Notes: generated by a model from the letters alone, not told the origin. Counted from the first letter of the stretch, positions 9,061 to 18,989 are shown. The stretch is DNA of 64,000 nucleotides from Pusillimonas sp. T7-7 (GCF_000209655.1 NC_015458.1:1302001-1366000), one strand, 5' to 3'. Translations and numbers: made by a program.

Positions 9061-10221
9061 ATGACCCAGCATGCCAACTCGTTTCAAGACATCCGCGATG
9101 CCATACGCGATCTCTGCGCCCAGTTTCCGGCAGAATACTTTCGCAAGATCGACGAAGAGCGCAGCTACCCTGAAGAGTTTGTCCAGACGCTGACCGAAGC
9201 CGGCTGGCTGGCTGCATTGATTCCTGAAGAATACGGCGGTTCGGGGCTAAGCCTGACCGAAGCTTCCGTGATCATGGAAGAGATCAACCGCAACGGCGGG
9301 AACTCGGGTGTGTGTCACGGCCAGATGTACAACATGGGTACTTTACTACGTCACGGCTCTACCGAGCAGAAAGCGCTTTATCTGCCGCGCATCGCCAGCG
9401 GCGAACTGCGCCTGCAATCCATGGGTGTAACCGAGCCTACCACAGGCACCGACACCACCAAAATCAAGACCACGGCAGTCAAGAAAGGCGACCGCTATGT
9501 CATCAACGGCCAAAAAGTGTGGATTTCACGCATACAGCACTCCGACCTGATGATATTGCTGGCCCGCACCACGCCGCTGGACCAAGTCAAGAAGAAATCC
9601 GAAGGCATGTCCATCTTTCTGGTCGACCTGCATCAGGCCATAGGAAAAGGCATGGAAGTCATCCCCATTCCCAACATGGTCAATCATGAAACGAACGAGC
9701 TGTTCTTCGACAACCTGGAAATTCCCGCCGAGAACCTTATCGGCGAAGAAGGCAAAGGCTTCAAATACATCCTCGACGGCCTGAATGCCGAGCGCACACT
9801 GATCGCCGCCGAATGCATAGGCGACGGCCATTGGTTCATCGACAAAGTCTCGGCTTATGTAAAAGAGCGCATTGTTTTCAACCGGCCCATCGGTCAAAAC
9901 CAGGGGGTGCAGTTCCCCATTGCCCGCGCTCACATCAACGTCGAGGCTGCCAGCCTGATGCGTTTCGAGGCTTGCCGCCTGTTTGATGCGCACCAACCCT
10001 GCGGCGCTCAGGCCAATATGGCCAAGCTGCTGGCTGCCGACGCCTCGTGGGAAGCTGCCAACGCCTGCCTGCAGTTCCATGGCGGCTTCGGCTTTGCCAA
10101 TGAATACGACATCGAGCGCAAGTTCCGCGAAACACGGCTGTATCAGGTGGCGCCCATCTCCACCAACCTGATCCTGTCGTATGTAGCCGAACACATATTG
10201 GGCCTGCCCCGCTCGTTTTAA
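9061..10221 (+). CDS. Acyl-CoA dehydrogenase family protein
   Basis: FAD-dependent enzyme expected to introduce an alpha-beta double bond in an acyl-CoA and pass electrons to ETF. Family signatures are IPEEYGGSGLSL, the FAD/substrate strand MGVTEPTTGTDT, NGQKVWISR and the C-terminal GGFGFANEYDIERKFRETRL. The usual C-terminal catalytic Glu of medium-chain enzymes (in YEGT) is absent (here YQVAPIST), but Glu244 in LNAERTLIA sits where isovaleryl- and long-chain enzymes keep their base, so the protein is probably active. At 386 residues it is full length. A LysR gene is divergent and an MmgE/PrpD gene follows 110 bases downstream, which suggests a small catabolic unit for a branched or substituted acid. 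The substrate is unknown. Confidence 0.9.
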   Translation: MTQHANSFQDIRDAIRDLCAQFPAEYFRKIDEERSYPEEFVQTLTEAGWLAALIPEEYGGSGLSLTEASVIMEEINRNGGNSGVCHGQMYNMGTLLRHGSTEQKALYLPRIASGELRLQSMGVTEPTTGTDTTKIKTTAVKKGDRYVINGQKVWISRIQHSDLMILLARTTPLDQVKKKSEGMSIFLVDLHQAIGKGMEVIPIPNMVNHETNELFFDNLEIPAENLIGEEGKGFKYILDGLNAERTLIAAECIGDGHWFIDKVSAYVKERIVFNRPIGQNQGVQFPIARAHINVEAASLMRFEACRLFDAHQPCGAQANMAKLLAADASWEAANACLQFHGGFGFANEYDIERKFRETRLYQVAPISTNLILSYVAEHILGLPRSF

Positions 10222-10331
10222 CTCCATTTCCATATCAAACGTGCACGCTGTCGGCTTCGCGTTCACGCTTGATCTAGAAATAGAATAATCAAAAAAACTT
10301 CCTGTACAACCGATTAGCCAAGGATGCGAAC

Positions 10332-11684
10332 ATGAGCCACCCCAGCGCCGAACTTGCCGAATTCACCGCTCAACTGAGCTACGACGACATTCCTGCACCG
10401 GTCCTGCGTCGTACCGAAGACTTGATGCTCGACTATCTGGTGTCGGCGCTGGCCGGATCCAGCGCACGGGCCGTGCAAAGCATTGCACAATTCGCCGATG
10501 CCATGGGCCCCACCAGCGGTCCCTGTGAAAACCTGGTCACCCGCCGAACCACCAGTCCGCTATTCGCCGCCCTGGTCAATGCGGCATCAGCCCACATGGT
10601 CGAACAAGACGACGTGCATAACGGTTCGGTATTCCATCCGGCTGCTGTCGTTTTCCCCCCGGCCATTGCGGTGGCGCAAGCCTTGGGACGCTCGGGTAAA
10701 GATCTGCTGGTGGCCTCGGTTGCCGGCTACGAGGCCGGCATACGCATAGGCGAATTCCTGGGCCGCTCTCATTACAAGGTATTCCATACTACCGGTACCG
10801 CCGGCGCCCTGGCTGCGGCAGTAGCCGTCGGCCGGCTGCTCAACCTCAATAATGAACAGATGCTACATGCACTGGGATCGGCCGGCACTCAGGCTGCTGG
10901 CTTGTGGGAGTTCCTGCGTGATGCCGCCGACTCCAAGCAGTTGCATACCGCCAAGGCAGCCGCCAATGGCCTGACCGCCGCCTATCTGGCACACGACGGC
11001 TTCACCGGCGCACGCCAAATACTGGAAGGCCCCCAAGGCATGGCTGCCGGCATGTCCAGCGACGCCGACCCAGCCAAACTGACCGATGGCCTGGGTACTC
11101 GTTGGGCCGTGCTGGAAACCTCGTTCAAGTTCCATGCCTCGTGCCGCCACACGCATCCGGCCGCCGACGCGCTGCAACAAGTGCTGCAATCGCACAAGCT
11201 GACGGCCAACGAGATTGCAGCGGTCGTTGCCCATGTACACCAAGGCGCCATCGACGTACTGGGGCCGGTAACCAAGCCCACCTCGGTACACCAGTCCAAA
11301 TTTTCCATGGGCACGGTGCTGGGCCTGATCGCCCTGCATGGCCGGGCCGGCTTGCCCGAGTTCGATGCCGCGCTGAATGATCCGGCCACCGCCGAATTCC
11401 GCGACCGTGTCTCTATGGACCTGGACGCTGAAGTCGATGCCGCCTACCCAGCACAATGGTTAGGCAAAGTCACCGTACACACATTCGACGGACGCGCCCT
11501 GTCGGGCCGTGTCGACGAACCCAAGGGCGATCCCGGCAACACACTGTCGCGCCCTGAGCTGGAAGACAAGGCCCAGCGACTGGGCACTTATCGCAATGCC
11601 GCCAGCACCGAAGAGGTGCAGGCCATCATCCAAAAAGTGTGGCAGCAGGCCGACGCCGAGCGGGTCGGGCATTTCCTGGGTTGA
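10332..11684 (+). CDS. MmgE/PrpD family protein
   Basis: Member of the 2-methylcitrate dehydratase (PrpD/MmgE) superfamily; related enzymes act on methylcitrate, cis-aconitate or iminodisuccinate. The 450-residue protein has the all-helical first domain with ASAHMVEQDDVHNGSVFHPAAVVFP, which contains the family's HP motif and acidic active-site residues, and the second domain with SFKFHASCRHTHPAADA. A ribosome site (AAGGATG) precedes the ATG. It follows the acyl-CoA dehydrogenase on the same strand. The reaction cannot be told from sequence; prpB and prpC are not nearby, so a classical methylcitrate cycle role is not supported here. Confidence 0.88.
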   Translation: MSHPSAELAEFTAQLSYDDIPAPVLRRTEDLMLDYLVSALAGSSARAVQSIAQFADAMGPTSGPCENLVTRRTTSPLFAALVNAASAHMVEQDDVHNGSVFHPAAVVFPPAIAVAQALGRSGKDLLVASVAGYEAGIRIGEFLGRSHYKVFHTTGTAGALAAAVAVGRLLNLNNEQMLHALGSAGTQAAGLWEFLRDAADSKQLHTAKAAANGLTAAYLAHDGFTGARQILEGPQGMAAGMSSDADPAKLTDGLGTRWAVLETSFKFHASCRHTHPAADALQQVLQSHKLTANEIAAVVAHVHQGAIDVLGPVTKPTSVHQSKFSMGTVLGLIALHGRAGLPEFDAALNDPATAEFRDRVSMDLDAEVDAAYPAQWLGKVTVHTFDGRALSGRVDEPKGDPGNTLSRPELEDKAQRLGTYRNAASTEEVQAIIQKVWQQADAERVGHFLG

Positions 11685-11731
11685 ATAGCCTTAGTCAAGC
11701 CAACTGCCAATACCAGGGCCGCTGTTAGCGC

Positions 11732-12481
11732 TTAAGCCAAGGCGCGTTTTTGCTCCGCCAGCAACTGCCTTATGCCGTCCTGGGCCAAGTCCAGCAGCTC
11801 GTCCAGCGCCTTGCGCTCAAAGGTCTGGCCTTCGGCAGTGCCCTGTACTTCCACAAAATGGCCGGCGCCGGTCATGACAATATTCATGTCTGCGCCGCAA
11901 CCGGAATCTTCGGTGTAATCCAGGTCGAGCAGCGCCTGCCCGCCCACCAGTCCCACAGACACCGCCGCCACTTGATCCAGCAAGGGGCTTTGAGCCAGCA
12001 CGCCCTGCTCGACCAAGCCTCGTACAGCCAAGGCAGCCGCCACCCAGGCGCCGGTGATGCTGGCGCAGCGTGTGCCGCCATCGGCCTGCAAGACATCGCA
12101 ATCAAGCTGTACTGTTCGTTCACCCAGCGCGGTCAGGTCAAACACGGCACGCAGACTGCGGCCAATGAGACGCTGGATTTCCTGGGTGCGGCCGCTTTGC
12201 TTGCCGCGCGCCGCCTCACGGTCGGATCGCGTATGCGTCGAGCGCGGCAGCATGCCGTATTCGGCCGTTACCCAGCCCTGGCTTTTGCCCTTCAGGAAGG
12301 GAGGGACCTTTTCAAGCACGCTGGCGTTGCACAATACATGCGTATCGCCGGCCTTGATCAGTACGGAGCCCTCGGCGTGGCGCGTATAGCCGGTTTCTAT
12401 AACAACTGGTCGCAGTTCAGACGCGGCGCGCCCGGATAAACGTGTGGGAATGGACGATGTGGAAAGACCAGCTTGAGTCAA
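11732..12481 (-). CDS. rph: Ribonuclease PH
   Basis: Phosphorolytic 3'-5' exoribonuclease that trims tRNA 3' ends. The protein matches the family from [40 protein letters not shown] to the end, including [10 protein letters not shown], the phosphate-site region [16 protein letters not shown] and [21 protein letters not shown] longer frame up to 12604 exists, but a TTG at 12481 preceded by CAGGAG at 7 bases gives 249 residues, close to the usual 238-246; I prefer that start. It is divergent from yicC across about 146 bases, a neighbourhood also seen in enterobacteria. Its stop lies 47 bases from that of the convergent MmgE gene. Confidence 0.93.
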   Translation of the reverse strand: MTQAGLSTSSIPTRLSGRAASELRPVVIETGYTRHAEGSVLIKAGDTHVLCNASVLEKVPPFLKGKSQGWVTAEYGMLPRSTHTRSDREAARGKQSGRTQEIQRLIGRSLRAVFDLTALGERTVQLDCDVLQADGGTRCASITGAWVAAALAVRGLVEQGVLAQSPLLDQVAAVSVGLVGGQALLDLDYTEDSGCGADMNIVMTGAGHFVEVQGTAEGQTFERKALDELLDLAQDGIRQLLAEQKRALA

Positions 12482-12627
12482 ATCAGGCTCCTGTGAATAA
12501 TAAAAAACCATTAAATGAATAAAGTTCGGCAGAGATGATTCTCTCATGGCGTTTGCCTGCGTGCGGCGGCAAGCGCGCATGAACCGCTTACAATAAGCCT
12601 TCAACCAACTTCAGGACCACATCCTTC

Positions 12628-13587
12628 ATGATCCGTAGCATGACCGCCTTTGGCAATGCCCGCGCCGAATCCCCGCAAGGCAGCGTTTCCATCGAATTCC
12701 GCACTGTCAACAGCCGGTTCCTGGATGTCAGCTTTCGCCTGCCCGACGAACTCAGAATGGCCGAAGGCCCAGTACGCGAACAGCTGGGCCAAGTCGTCAA
12801 GCGCGGCAAGGTCGAAATTCGAGCCAATTATGCCCGTCCTGAAAACCAGGCCAGTACCTCGCTGGATCTGCGCTACCTGGCCCAGGTCGCCACCCAGCTC
12901 GATGTGGCACGACAGTATCTGCCTGACGTCGCGGCGCCGCGCCTGAGCGAGCTCTTGAGCAGCTCCGGCAACAACGCGGCCGCCACCGACACGCAGGTCT
13001 GGATGGCGCTATGCGCGCAAGCCACCACCCAGGCTCTGGCCGAATTGCTCGCTGCCCGCGAGCGTGAAGGCCGTCGGCTGGCCGATATGATGCTGGTTTG
13101 TGCCCGCGACATCACCGCCATAGTCGATCAGGTTGAAGCCGATCTGCCCGCCTTGCTTGCCGAGCATCATGAAAAAATCGCCTCCAAGTTGCGGGACGCC
13201 CTTACTGCCGTAAGCCCCGACGGGTTCGCACAGATCAGCGGCGCCGAACTGACTGCGCGCATTGCACAAGAGGCGTCGCTGTTTTCGCTGCGCATAGACG
13301 TGGCTGAAGAGCTGTCCAGGCTGCGCTCGCATATTGCCGAGCTTGAGCATTTGCTGGGCTCAGAAACAAGCGCCGCAGAAAACACTGAAGCACGCAACAC
13401 GCATCAGGGGAAAAAATCCCAAGGCGGTGGCAGCGCGGGCAAGCGACTGGATTTCCTGTTTCAGGAAATGAACCGTGAGGCCAATACCCTGGGTTCCAAG
13501 GCCAGCGCGATCAGCGTGACACGCGCGGCGATTGATCTGAAGCTGCTGATTGAGCAGATGCGTGAGCAAGCACAAAACATCGAGTAA
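12628..13587 (+). CDS. yicC: YicC family endoribonuclease-like protein
   Basis: Conserved protein of the YicC/YloC family; E. coli YicC has been linked to endoribonucleolytic RNA turnover. The N-terminus MIRSMTAFGNARAESPQGSVSIEFRTVNSRFLDVSFRLP and the C-terminal block KRLDFLFQEMNREANTLGSKA are diagnostic. At 319 residues it is longer than the usual 287-295; the extra length lies in a Gly/Ser/Lys-rich stretch (about 250-275) before the C-terminal block. Divergent to rph. In many proteobacteria gmk follows yicC, but here a SapC-like gene does. Confident on family, less on the exact biochemical role. Confidence 0.92.
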   Translation: MIRSMTAFGNARAESPQGSVSIEFRTVNSRFLDVSFRLPDELRMAEGPVREQLGQVVKRGKVEIRANYARPENQASTSLDLRYLAQVATQLDVARQYLPDVAAPRLSELLSSSGNNAAATDTQVWMALCAQATTQALAELLAAREREGRRLADMMLVCARDITAIVDQVEADLPALLAEHHEKIASKLRDALTAVSPDGFAQISGAELTARIAQEASLFSLRIDVAEELSRLRSHIAELEHLLGSETSAAENTEARNTHQGKKSQGGGSAGKRLDFLFQEMNREANTLGSKASAISVTRAAIDLKLLIEQMREQAQNIE

Positions 13588-13625
13588 TATAAAGTAGCAA
13601 TTAACAACTTTTGTTTCAGGGTTTT

Positions 13626-14351
13626 ATGACTTCCACTTCGCTACCTCTGTTTTACAAGCAACCCCAAGCGTTGCAGCCGGGGCTCCACGCCAAACTGTCC
13701 GTGGTCAAGCAAGCAGGCTACGCTTTTGCCGCAAGCGCCAACTCGGTCCCCCTGGTTTTCAGTGAAATGGCCACGGCCTGCAGGCACTTCCCCATTGTGT
13801 TCACCGAAGGCCAACAGCCCTCGCCGGTGGCCGTGCTGGGCTTGCGTGGCCAGGAAAACCTGTTCGTCGACGCCGAAGGACAATGGCGCGCCAACACGTA
13901 TATTCCTGCCTATATCCGCCGTTATCCATTTATTTTCATGGAAAACGCCGACCAGAGCCAGTTCACCCTATGCGTCGATACGGCTGCCGCAAGCGTGCAG
14001 GAAAGCAGCGACAACCCCTTGTTCGACACCGAGGGCAAGCCCAGCGAGCTGACACGTAATGCGCTGGAATTCTGCCGTGAATACCAGAACCAATATGCTC
14101 ATACAGCCGAATTTTCCCGCGCACTGGCTGACGCCGACCTGTTGGTTGACAATCGTGCCGACATTACGCTGCCAGACGGCCAGCGCCTGACGCTTTCGGG
14201 TTTCAAAGTCATTGACGAAGCCAAATTCAACGCCCTGCCCGAGCAAGAATTTTTGCGTTGGCGCGCCAAGGGCTGGCTAACCCTGGTCTACTGCCATTTA
14301 ATTTCTGTTGGCACCTGGAACAATTTGCTTAGTCAGGTGAAGTCCGACTGA
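13626..14351 (+). CDS. SapC-like family protein
   Basis: Member of the family named after Campylobacter SapC (surface-layer locus); the molecular function is not established. The 241-residue protein has no signal peptide or clear membrane helix, with conserved stretches YAFAASANSVPLVFSEM, RRYPFIFMEN and NPLFDTEGKPSELT. The start is the ATG at 13626 after CAGGG; a TTG 15 bases upstream is the alternative. It follows yicC by 38 bases. Its 3' end overlaps the end of the convergent AI-2E-type gene by 23 bases. It should not be confused with the SapC peptide-transporter permease, which shares only the name. Confidence 0.82.
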   Translation: MTSTSLPLFYKQPQALQPGLHAKLSVVKQAGYAFAASANSVPLVFSEMATACRHFPIVFTEGQQPSPVAVLGLRGQENLFVDAEGQWRANTYIPAYIRRYPFIFMENADQSQFTLCVDTAAASVQESSDNPLFDTEGKPSELTRNALEFCREYQNQYAHTAEFSRALADADLLVDNRADITLPDGQRLTLSGFKVIDEAKFNALPEQEFLRWRAKGWLTLVYCHLISVGTWNNLLSQVKSD

Positions 14352-15414
14352 GCTTTGCTATTTTGTTGTCATCTTCGTGTATCCATTCACGCCAGATGGC
14401 AACCAGCAGGGCCATCAACACCGGGCCTACGAACAGACCCACCAGACCCATGGTCTGAACACCGCCGATCAAACCGAAAAAAGTGGGCAGGAACGGCAGC
14501 TTGACTGGCCCGCCCACCAGGCGTGGCCGCAAGGTCTTGTCCACAATGAACAGTTCTACCGTCCCCCATAGAAACAGGCCCAGGCCCGCCATGGGTTCGC
14601 CCGAACCCACCAGGTACAAGGAGACGACAGAGAACGACAGCGGCGCACCGCCAGGGATAAGGGCCATGAAGCCGGTAATCACCCCCAGCAGCACGGGGGA
14701 AGGCACCCCTGCAATCCAATAGGCCAGGCCCAGAACCACCCCTTCGCCCAACGCAATAAGGCCCATGCCCGTGACCGTGGAGTTAATCGTGGCAGGCACA
14801 ACGCGGGAAAAACGCCGCCAGCGCCCCGGCAAGATCCGATCGCCAACAATATCGAGTTGGCCAAGGATATGGGCGCCATCCTTGTAAACGAAAAACAGGG
14901 TTATCAGCATGAAAATCACGCCCAGCAACAGCCGAAAAACATCACCTGTTGCGGAAAGCAGCATGCGATATATATTGCCGAGGTGCTCGCCACTGACGAT
15001 TTCCACCATCTCGCCCAATGCATGCGGCTCGCCCAGGTAGGTGGTCCAGTATTCGGCCAACCGTGCCCCGACCAGTGGCAAAGCGAGTATCCAGGCCGGC
15101 ACAGGCATGCCGTGCCGATTTGCAGCCAATGCCCAGGCAATGAAATTACTGGCCTCTTGCACCGCATAGCTCAAGGCCAGCGACAAGGGCACGATCAGGA
15201 CGATGATCACAATGATCAAAGCCAGCGAGGCCGCCAGTGCGTTGCGGCCATGACAGCGACGCAGCAAGCGCTGATACAAGGGCCAGCTGGCAAGGCTGAT
15301 AATCAGTGCGGCCAATACAGGGACCAGAAAACCACTTAAGAAGTACAGGCCAACCAGAATAAGCAGCACAAGCAGCCAGCGGGCAATAAGGAAGGCGGGC
15401 AATACAGGATGCAT
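14329..15414 (-). CDS. AI-2E family membrane protein (putative transporter)
   Basis: Polytopic inner-membrane protein of the AI-2E/PerM superfamily, whose members export autoinducer-2-like signals or exchange Na+ for protons; the substrate here is unknown. About seven or eight hydrophobic segments are visible, beginning AFLIARWLLVLLILVGLYFL, with the family region ITGFMALIPGGAPLSF and a charged C-terminus. The start was moved to the ATG at 15414 (361 residues), because the longer frame adds a charged non-membrane leader and the family normally begins just before the first helix. The last 23 bases overlap the convergent SapC-like gene. Confidence 0.85.
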   Translation of the reverse strand: MHPVLPAFLIARWLLVLLILVGLYFLSGFLVPVLAALIISLASWPLYQRLLRRCHGRNALAASLALIIVIIVLIVPLSLALSYAVQEASNFIAWALAANRHGMPVPAWILALPLVGARLAEYWTTYLGEPHALGEMVEIVSGEHLGNIYRMLLSATGDVFRLLLGVIFMLITLFFVYKDGAHILGQLDIVGDRILPGRWRRFSRVVPATINSTVTGMGLIALGEGVVLGLAYWIAGVPSPVLLGVITGFMALIPGGAPLSFSVVSLYLVGSGEPMAGLGLFLWGTVELFIVDKTLRPRLVGGPVKLPFLPTFFGLIGGVQTMGLVGLFVGPVLMALLVAIWREWIHEDDNKIAKLSRTSPD

Positions 15415-15618
15415 AAGTATCAGGGCTGTGATTTCTAGGTTAAGGACCACTTTTGATGGGCCTGTGGAACGAGTGGCGCAAGGCGGATGCCCGTGTTGAC
15501 GGTCTTGCAGCGGGTCTTGTATTTGCAAGCTCCCGGTCTTACGACAATATCACGAAAAAAGACGTGGACGGGCTACTGTTTTACAGTGAGGCTTGCCTAC
15601 CTGGCAGGCCAGCAGGTT

Positions 15619-16554
15619 TCAAGGAGCCGCTGACCAGGCCTTCAGAAAGGCCAGCAATACTTTTGCCGAGTTATCGGCTGCTATATCCATGAAAGTATGC
15701 ATTTCGTTCGCGCCCTCTCCTCCGCCGGCCAGGTCACTGAGCGAACGAAAGACAATAAAGGGCACGGCGTTCGTGTAGGCCACCATGGCGCAGGCGGCGC
15801 TTTCCATATCCAGCACATTGGCCTGGAAAGTCTTGAAGACATATTTCCGGTACTCGGCATTATCAACAAAAGCTGCCCCCGACACACCGTTGCCGCCAAC
15901 CATCAGGCGTGGTTGGCGCTGCAAACACTGGCTGCCCGAGTCGCAGGATTGCAATTCGATGCCATTCAGGCTTTGAGCCACCGCAAGCATGTCGGGATCG
16001 ACATCAAACCAGAACTTCTTGTGTACCTGCGGCTGGCCGGCCGAAACAACTTTTACAGGGCGTGTGCGCATCATGCCGTAGTTGGCGAACCCAAGCTCGT
16101 TGGGCGCCGACGGGTCGAACACGCCAGGCGCCACTTCGCGCGCCATCAACACTTCCAGATACTGCCCCCAGCGCGCCGCAACAACCACATCGCCAATATG
16201 CAGATCGGGATTGACGCCGCCCGCAATACCGCTGAACACAATATGGCTGATATTGAATCGATCAAGTGCAAGCTGCGTCGTCATGGCGGCGTTGGTCATG
16301 CTGATGCCGCTCAGGAACAGGACCACAGGCTTGCCTTGCAGCACACCCGTGGTGAACGTGATGCCATTGACTGAAAACTGGCGGGTTTGGTCGGTTTTAT
16401 CCAGCAGCAAGCTCAATTCGGGTTCGAAAGCCGAAATCACGGCTATGCGGGGCGTTTCATCCAGCCACGCTGCGGCCATCGATGGCCGTGCCGCTGCCAG
16501 CACCAGCAGTGCAGCCACAAGCAGGCTGCGCAGAAACAACACAACAGGGCTCAT
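15619..16554 (-). CDS. Secreted nucleoside phosphorylase/nucleosidase family protein
   Basis: PNP/UDP-phosphorylase superfamily protein related to MTA/SAH nucleosidase (PRIAVISAFEPELSLLL, the FSGIAGGVNP glycine loop and MESAACAMVAY, the purine/ribose site). Unlike cytoplasmic MtnN it carries a clear export signal, SPVVLFLRSLLVAALLVLAAARPSMA, so it probably acts in the periplasm. The start at 16554 gives this signal directly; the ATG two codons earlier is equally possible and longer versions would bury the signal. An acidic residue near the C-terminus (RSLSDLAGG) matches the catalytic Asp of nucleosidases. 311 residues. The neighbouring MFS gene is divergent. The physiological substrate is unknown. 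Confidence 0.85.
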   Translation of the reverse strand: MSPVVLFLRSLLVAALLVLAAARPSMAAAWLDETPRIAVISAFEPELSLLLDKTDQTRQFSVNGITFTTGVLQGKPVVLFLSGISMTNAAMTTQLALDRFNISHIVFSGIAGGVNPDLHIGDVVVAARWGQYLEVLMAREVAPGVFDPSAPNELGFANYGMMRTRPVKVVSAGQPQVHKKFWFDVDPDMLAVAQSLNGIELQSCDSGSQCLQRQPRLMVGGNGVSGAAFVDNAEYRKYVFKTFQANVLDMESAACAMVAYTNAVPFIVFRSLSDLAGGGEGANEMHTFMDIAADNSAKVLLAFLKAWSAAP

Positions 16555-16722
16555 GTGCATGCACCTAATCGCTCGAACATTTTCGATTTCTTGATTTGCA
16601 AAAGATTGTATCTGCACTGGGCTATATTACAAAGCTGTTATTCAGGCAAAGACCCATGTACACATGGACAGACGGCAGTAAAGAGGCGATCATGTGCCCC
16701 TGCACGGTTCCCCACAAGACTC

Positions 16723-18006
16723 ATGACCACAGTTGCACCATCCAGCGAAGCCGTCGAAACGCCCTATGCCTGGGCCAGGCTTATTGTTTCCTTGCTGCTC
16801 ATGACTCTGGGCGGCTCGGGGATGTATTCCGTTACCGTTGTACTACCGCAGATCCAGGCTGAGTTCGGCATCAGCCGTTCCGATGCGTCGCTGCCTTATA
16901 CATTGACCATGCTGGGTTTCGGCTTGGGCGGCATCCTGATGGGCCGCCTGTCAGACCGGTTCGGCGTGGTCGTACCTCTCGTCGTAGGCACGCTAGGCCT
17001 GGGCACGGGGTTTATCTGGGCCGGCTCGGCCACCGCCTTATGGCAATTGAATCTGGCGCAAGGCTTGCTGATAGGCTTGCTGGGCACGGCTGCCAGCTTT
17101 GCACCTTTGGTGGCCGACACCTCGCAATGGTTTACTCGCCGACGCGGCATTGCACTAGCCATCTGCATGAGTGGAAACTATCTGGCTGGCACAGTCTGGC
17201 CTCCCATACTTCAGCATTTCATCGACACCGCAGGCTGGCGTCAAACCTATACAGGCGTCGGTGTGTTCTGCCTGGCTGCCATGCTGCCGCTGGCGCTGGT
17301 GTATCGCCGTCGTCCTCCTTCCATAGCCGTGGGAGCCACCGGCACAACAGTCCATCGTCAAACATTCTTTACGCGCGAAGCTGCTCGCTTCGATCAATCC
17401 CGACCGCTGGGATTTTCGCCCGCTACCCTGCAAACCCTGCTTTGTATCGCCGGCGTGGCCTGCTGCGTGGCCATGGCCATGCCGCAGGTACATATCGTGG
17501 CCTATTGCGGCGACCTGGGTTTTGGCGCGGCGCGCGGCGCTGAAATGCTCGCCCTGATGCTGGGGCTGGGCATCATCAGCCGCTTGGGCTCGGGATGGAT
17601 CTCGGATCACATCGGAGGGCTGCGCACACTGCTGCTGGGTTCAGTGCTCCAAGGCATTGCCCTGCTCATGTTCCTGCCCAGCAAAGGTTTGGTATCGCTG
17701 TATCTCATTTCCGGCATGTTCGGCCTGTTCCAGGGCGGCATTGTCCCGGCCTATGCCTTGATCGTGCGCGAGTATTTTTCTCCCGCTGAAGCCGGCGCCC
17801 GAGTTGGCACCGTGTTGATGGCCACCCTGTTCGGCATGGCATTAGGTGGCTGGATGTCGGGCGCCATCTTCGACCTTAGCGGCTCGTATCAGGCGGCTTT
17901 TGTCAATGGCATAGCCTGGAACCTGCTCAATATCAGCATTATAGGGTTCCTGCTGTACCGTTCAAAACGCGGACCCGGCCCGTCAGGCCTTCCGGCACAG
18001 GCCTGA
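16723..18006 (+). CDS. MFS transporter (monocarboxylate/oxalate-formate-like)
   Basis: Twelve-helix secondary transporter of the major facilitator superfamily. Helix 1 starts at ARLIVSLLLMTLGGSGMYSV, the loop 2-3 motif is GRLSDRFG, and loop 8-9 reads GWISDHIGG. The fold and N-terminal pattern resemble the MCT/oxalate-formate antiporter group, so a small organic acid is a likely substrate. The listed open frame begins 336 bases further upstream, but the first sensible start is ATG 16723 (427 residues), giving MTTVAPSSEAVETPYAWARL; no strong ribosome site is visible. It is convergent with the LysR gene next door, and a tartrate/malate dehydrogenase lies beyond, which fits an organic-acid theme. 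Confidence 0.85.
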   Translation: MTTVAPSSEAVETPYAWARLIVSLLLMTLGGSGMYSVTVVLPQIQAEFGISRSDASLPYTLTMLGFGLGGILMGRLSDRFGVVVPLVVGTLGLGTGFIWAGSATALWQLNLAQGLLIGLLGTAASFAPLVADTSQWFTRRRGIALAICMSGNYLAGTVWPPILQHFIDTAGWRQTYTGVGVFCLAAMLPLALVYRRRPPSIAVGATGTTVHRQTFFTREAARFDQSRPLGFSPATLQTLLCIAGVACCVAMAMPQVHIVAYCGDLGFGAARGAEMLALMLGLGIISRLGSGWISDHIGGLRTLLLGSVLQGIALLMFLPSKGLVSLYLISGMFGLFQGGIVPAYALIVREYFSPAEAGARVGTVLMATLFGMALGGWMSGAIFDLSGSYQAAFVNGIAWNLLNISIIGFLLYRSKRGPGPSGLPAQA

Positions 18007-18049
18007 GCCGCGAAACAGGCTGCAACCTTGCCGTTCCCGATACTGGCGA

Positions 18050-18970
18050 CTAATCGCCCTCTGGGCCGGAAAAAGACTGCGCCACGAAGTCCACGAAAAC
18101 CCGTACACGGGCCGAGAGCTTGTGTTTTTGCAGATAGGTTGCATAGATATCGGCATCGGGCGTTTGGTAGTCGGGTAAAACCTGTACCAGGCGGCCGCTG
18201 CTCAAGTATCGGGCAATATCCCATTCGGCACGCATCAAGATGCCATGGCCGTCCAGCGCCCAGCTTACCGCGGCTTCCCCGTCGTTGGTACTAAGCGGGC
18301 CCTGCACCCGCAAGACCTCGGTCTTTCTGCTGCCGTCACGCTCGGTGGTCAGCCGCCAGACGCCATAAGCCTCGCCACCCTGTTCAATACTGATGCATTG
18401 ATGCCTTTCCAGGTCTTTGGGTGCGGCAGGCGCTCCGTGGCGGGCCAGATAGGCGGGCGCGGCGCAAAGCATACGGCGATTCGACGCCAGGCGCCGGGCA
18501 ATTATGCGCCCATCCGGCGGCCCTCCGAAACGTATACACACGTCAAAGGCGTCACTGCTGTATGCGGGCGGGTCGACTGACAGCTGCAGTTGAACCTGCA
18601 TGTCCGGATGCTTCAACATAAAGCGCGATATCAAGGGCGCAATATAGCTGCGCCCGAACCCTGGCGAGGCATTGACCCGCAGCATCCCCTTGGGCGCGCT
18701 TTCGGAGCCCACCAGCAACTGCTCCATTTCATCGATCTCGGCCAATATGCGGCGCGCATGATCCAGGTAGATTTCACCCTCGGGCGTCAAACGCATGCGC
18801 CGCGTGGTTCTTATGACCAGCGCCACCCCCAGGCGGGCCTCCATTTGCGCCAGGCGCTTGCTGACTGCGGGTGTGGTAACCCCCAGGCTGCGCGCCGCCG
18901 CACCCAGCCCCGAGGACGAAGCCAGCACCGAGAAGAAAGCCAGCTCGGACGGATGAGTGCCAGAAGTCAT
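18050..18970 (-). CDS. LysR family regulator (DmlR-like)
   Basis: LysR-type regulator of 306 residues with the N-terminal helix-turn-helix (ELAFFSVLASSSGLGAAARSLGVTTPAVSKRLAQMEARLG) and an effector domain typical of the DmlR/AaeR subgroup (SYIAPLISRFMLKHPDMQVQL, then RFGGPPDGRIIARRLASNRRMLCAAP). It is divergent from the tartrate/D-malate dehydrogenase gene, across 119 bases containing a TTGAATTCAA palindrome. E. coli DmlR similarly activates dmlA from a divergent position, so activation by D-malate or tartrate is a reasonable inference but is not shown by the sequence. Confidence 0.88.
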   Translation of the reverse strand: MTSGTHPSELAFFSVLASSSGLGAAARSLGVTTPAVSKRLAQMEARLGVALVIRTTRRMRLTPEGEIYLDHARRILAEIDEMEQLLVGSESAPKGMLRVNASPGFGRSYIAPLISRFMLKHPDMQVQLQLSVDPPAYSSDAFDVCIRFGGPPDGRIIARRLASNRRMLCAAPAYLARHGAPAAPKDLERHQCISIEQGGEAYGVWRLTTERDGSRKTEVLRVQGPLSTNDGEAAVSWALDGHGILMRAEWDIARYLSSGRLVQVLPDYQTPDADIYATYLQKHKLSARVRVFVDFVAQSFSGPEGD

Positions 18971-18989
18971 AAGTCGTTCTTTTTGATTA

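Noticed and set aside
9781..10215. Acyl-CoA dehydrogenase seeming to lack its catalytic glutamate
   Set aside because: The YEGT-type Glu is absent, but Glu244 in LNAERTLIA aligns with the base used by isovaleryl- and long-chain enzymes, so an active enzyme is likely.
10222..10331. Possible small RNA or regulatory site between the acyl-CoA dehydrogenase and MmgE genes
   Set aside because: No convincing dyad, promoter or terminator could be recognised in these 110 bases.
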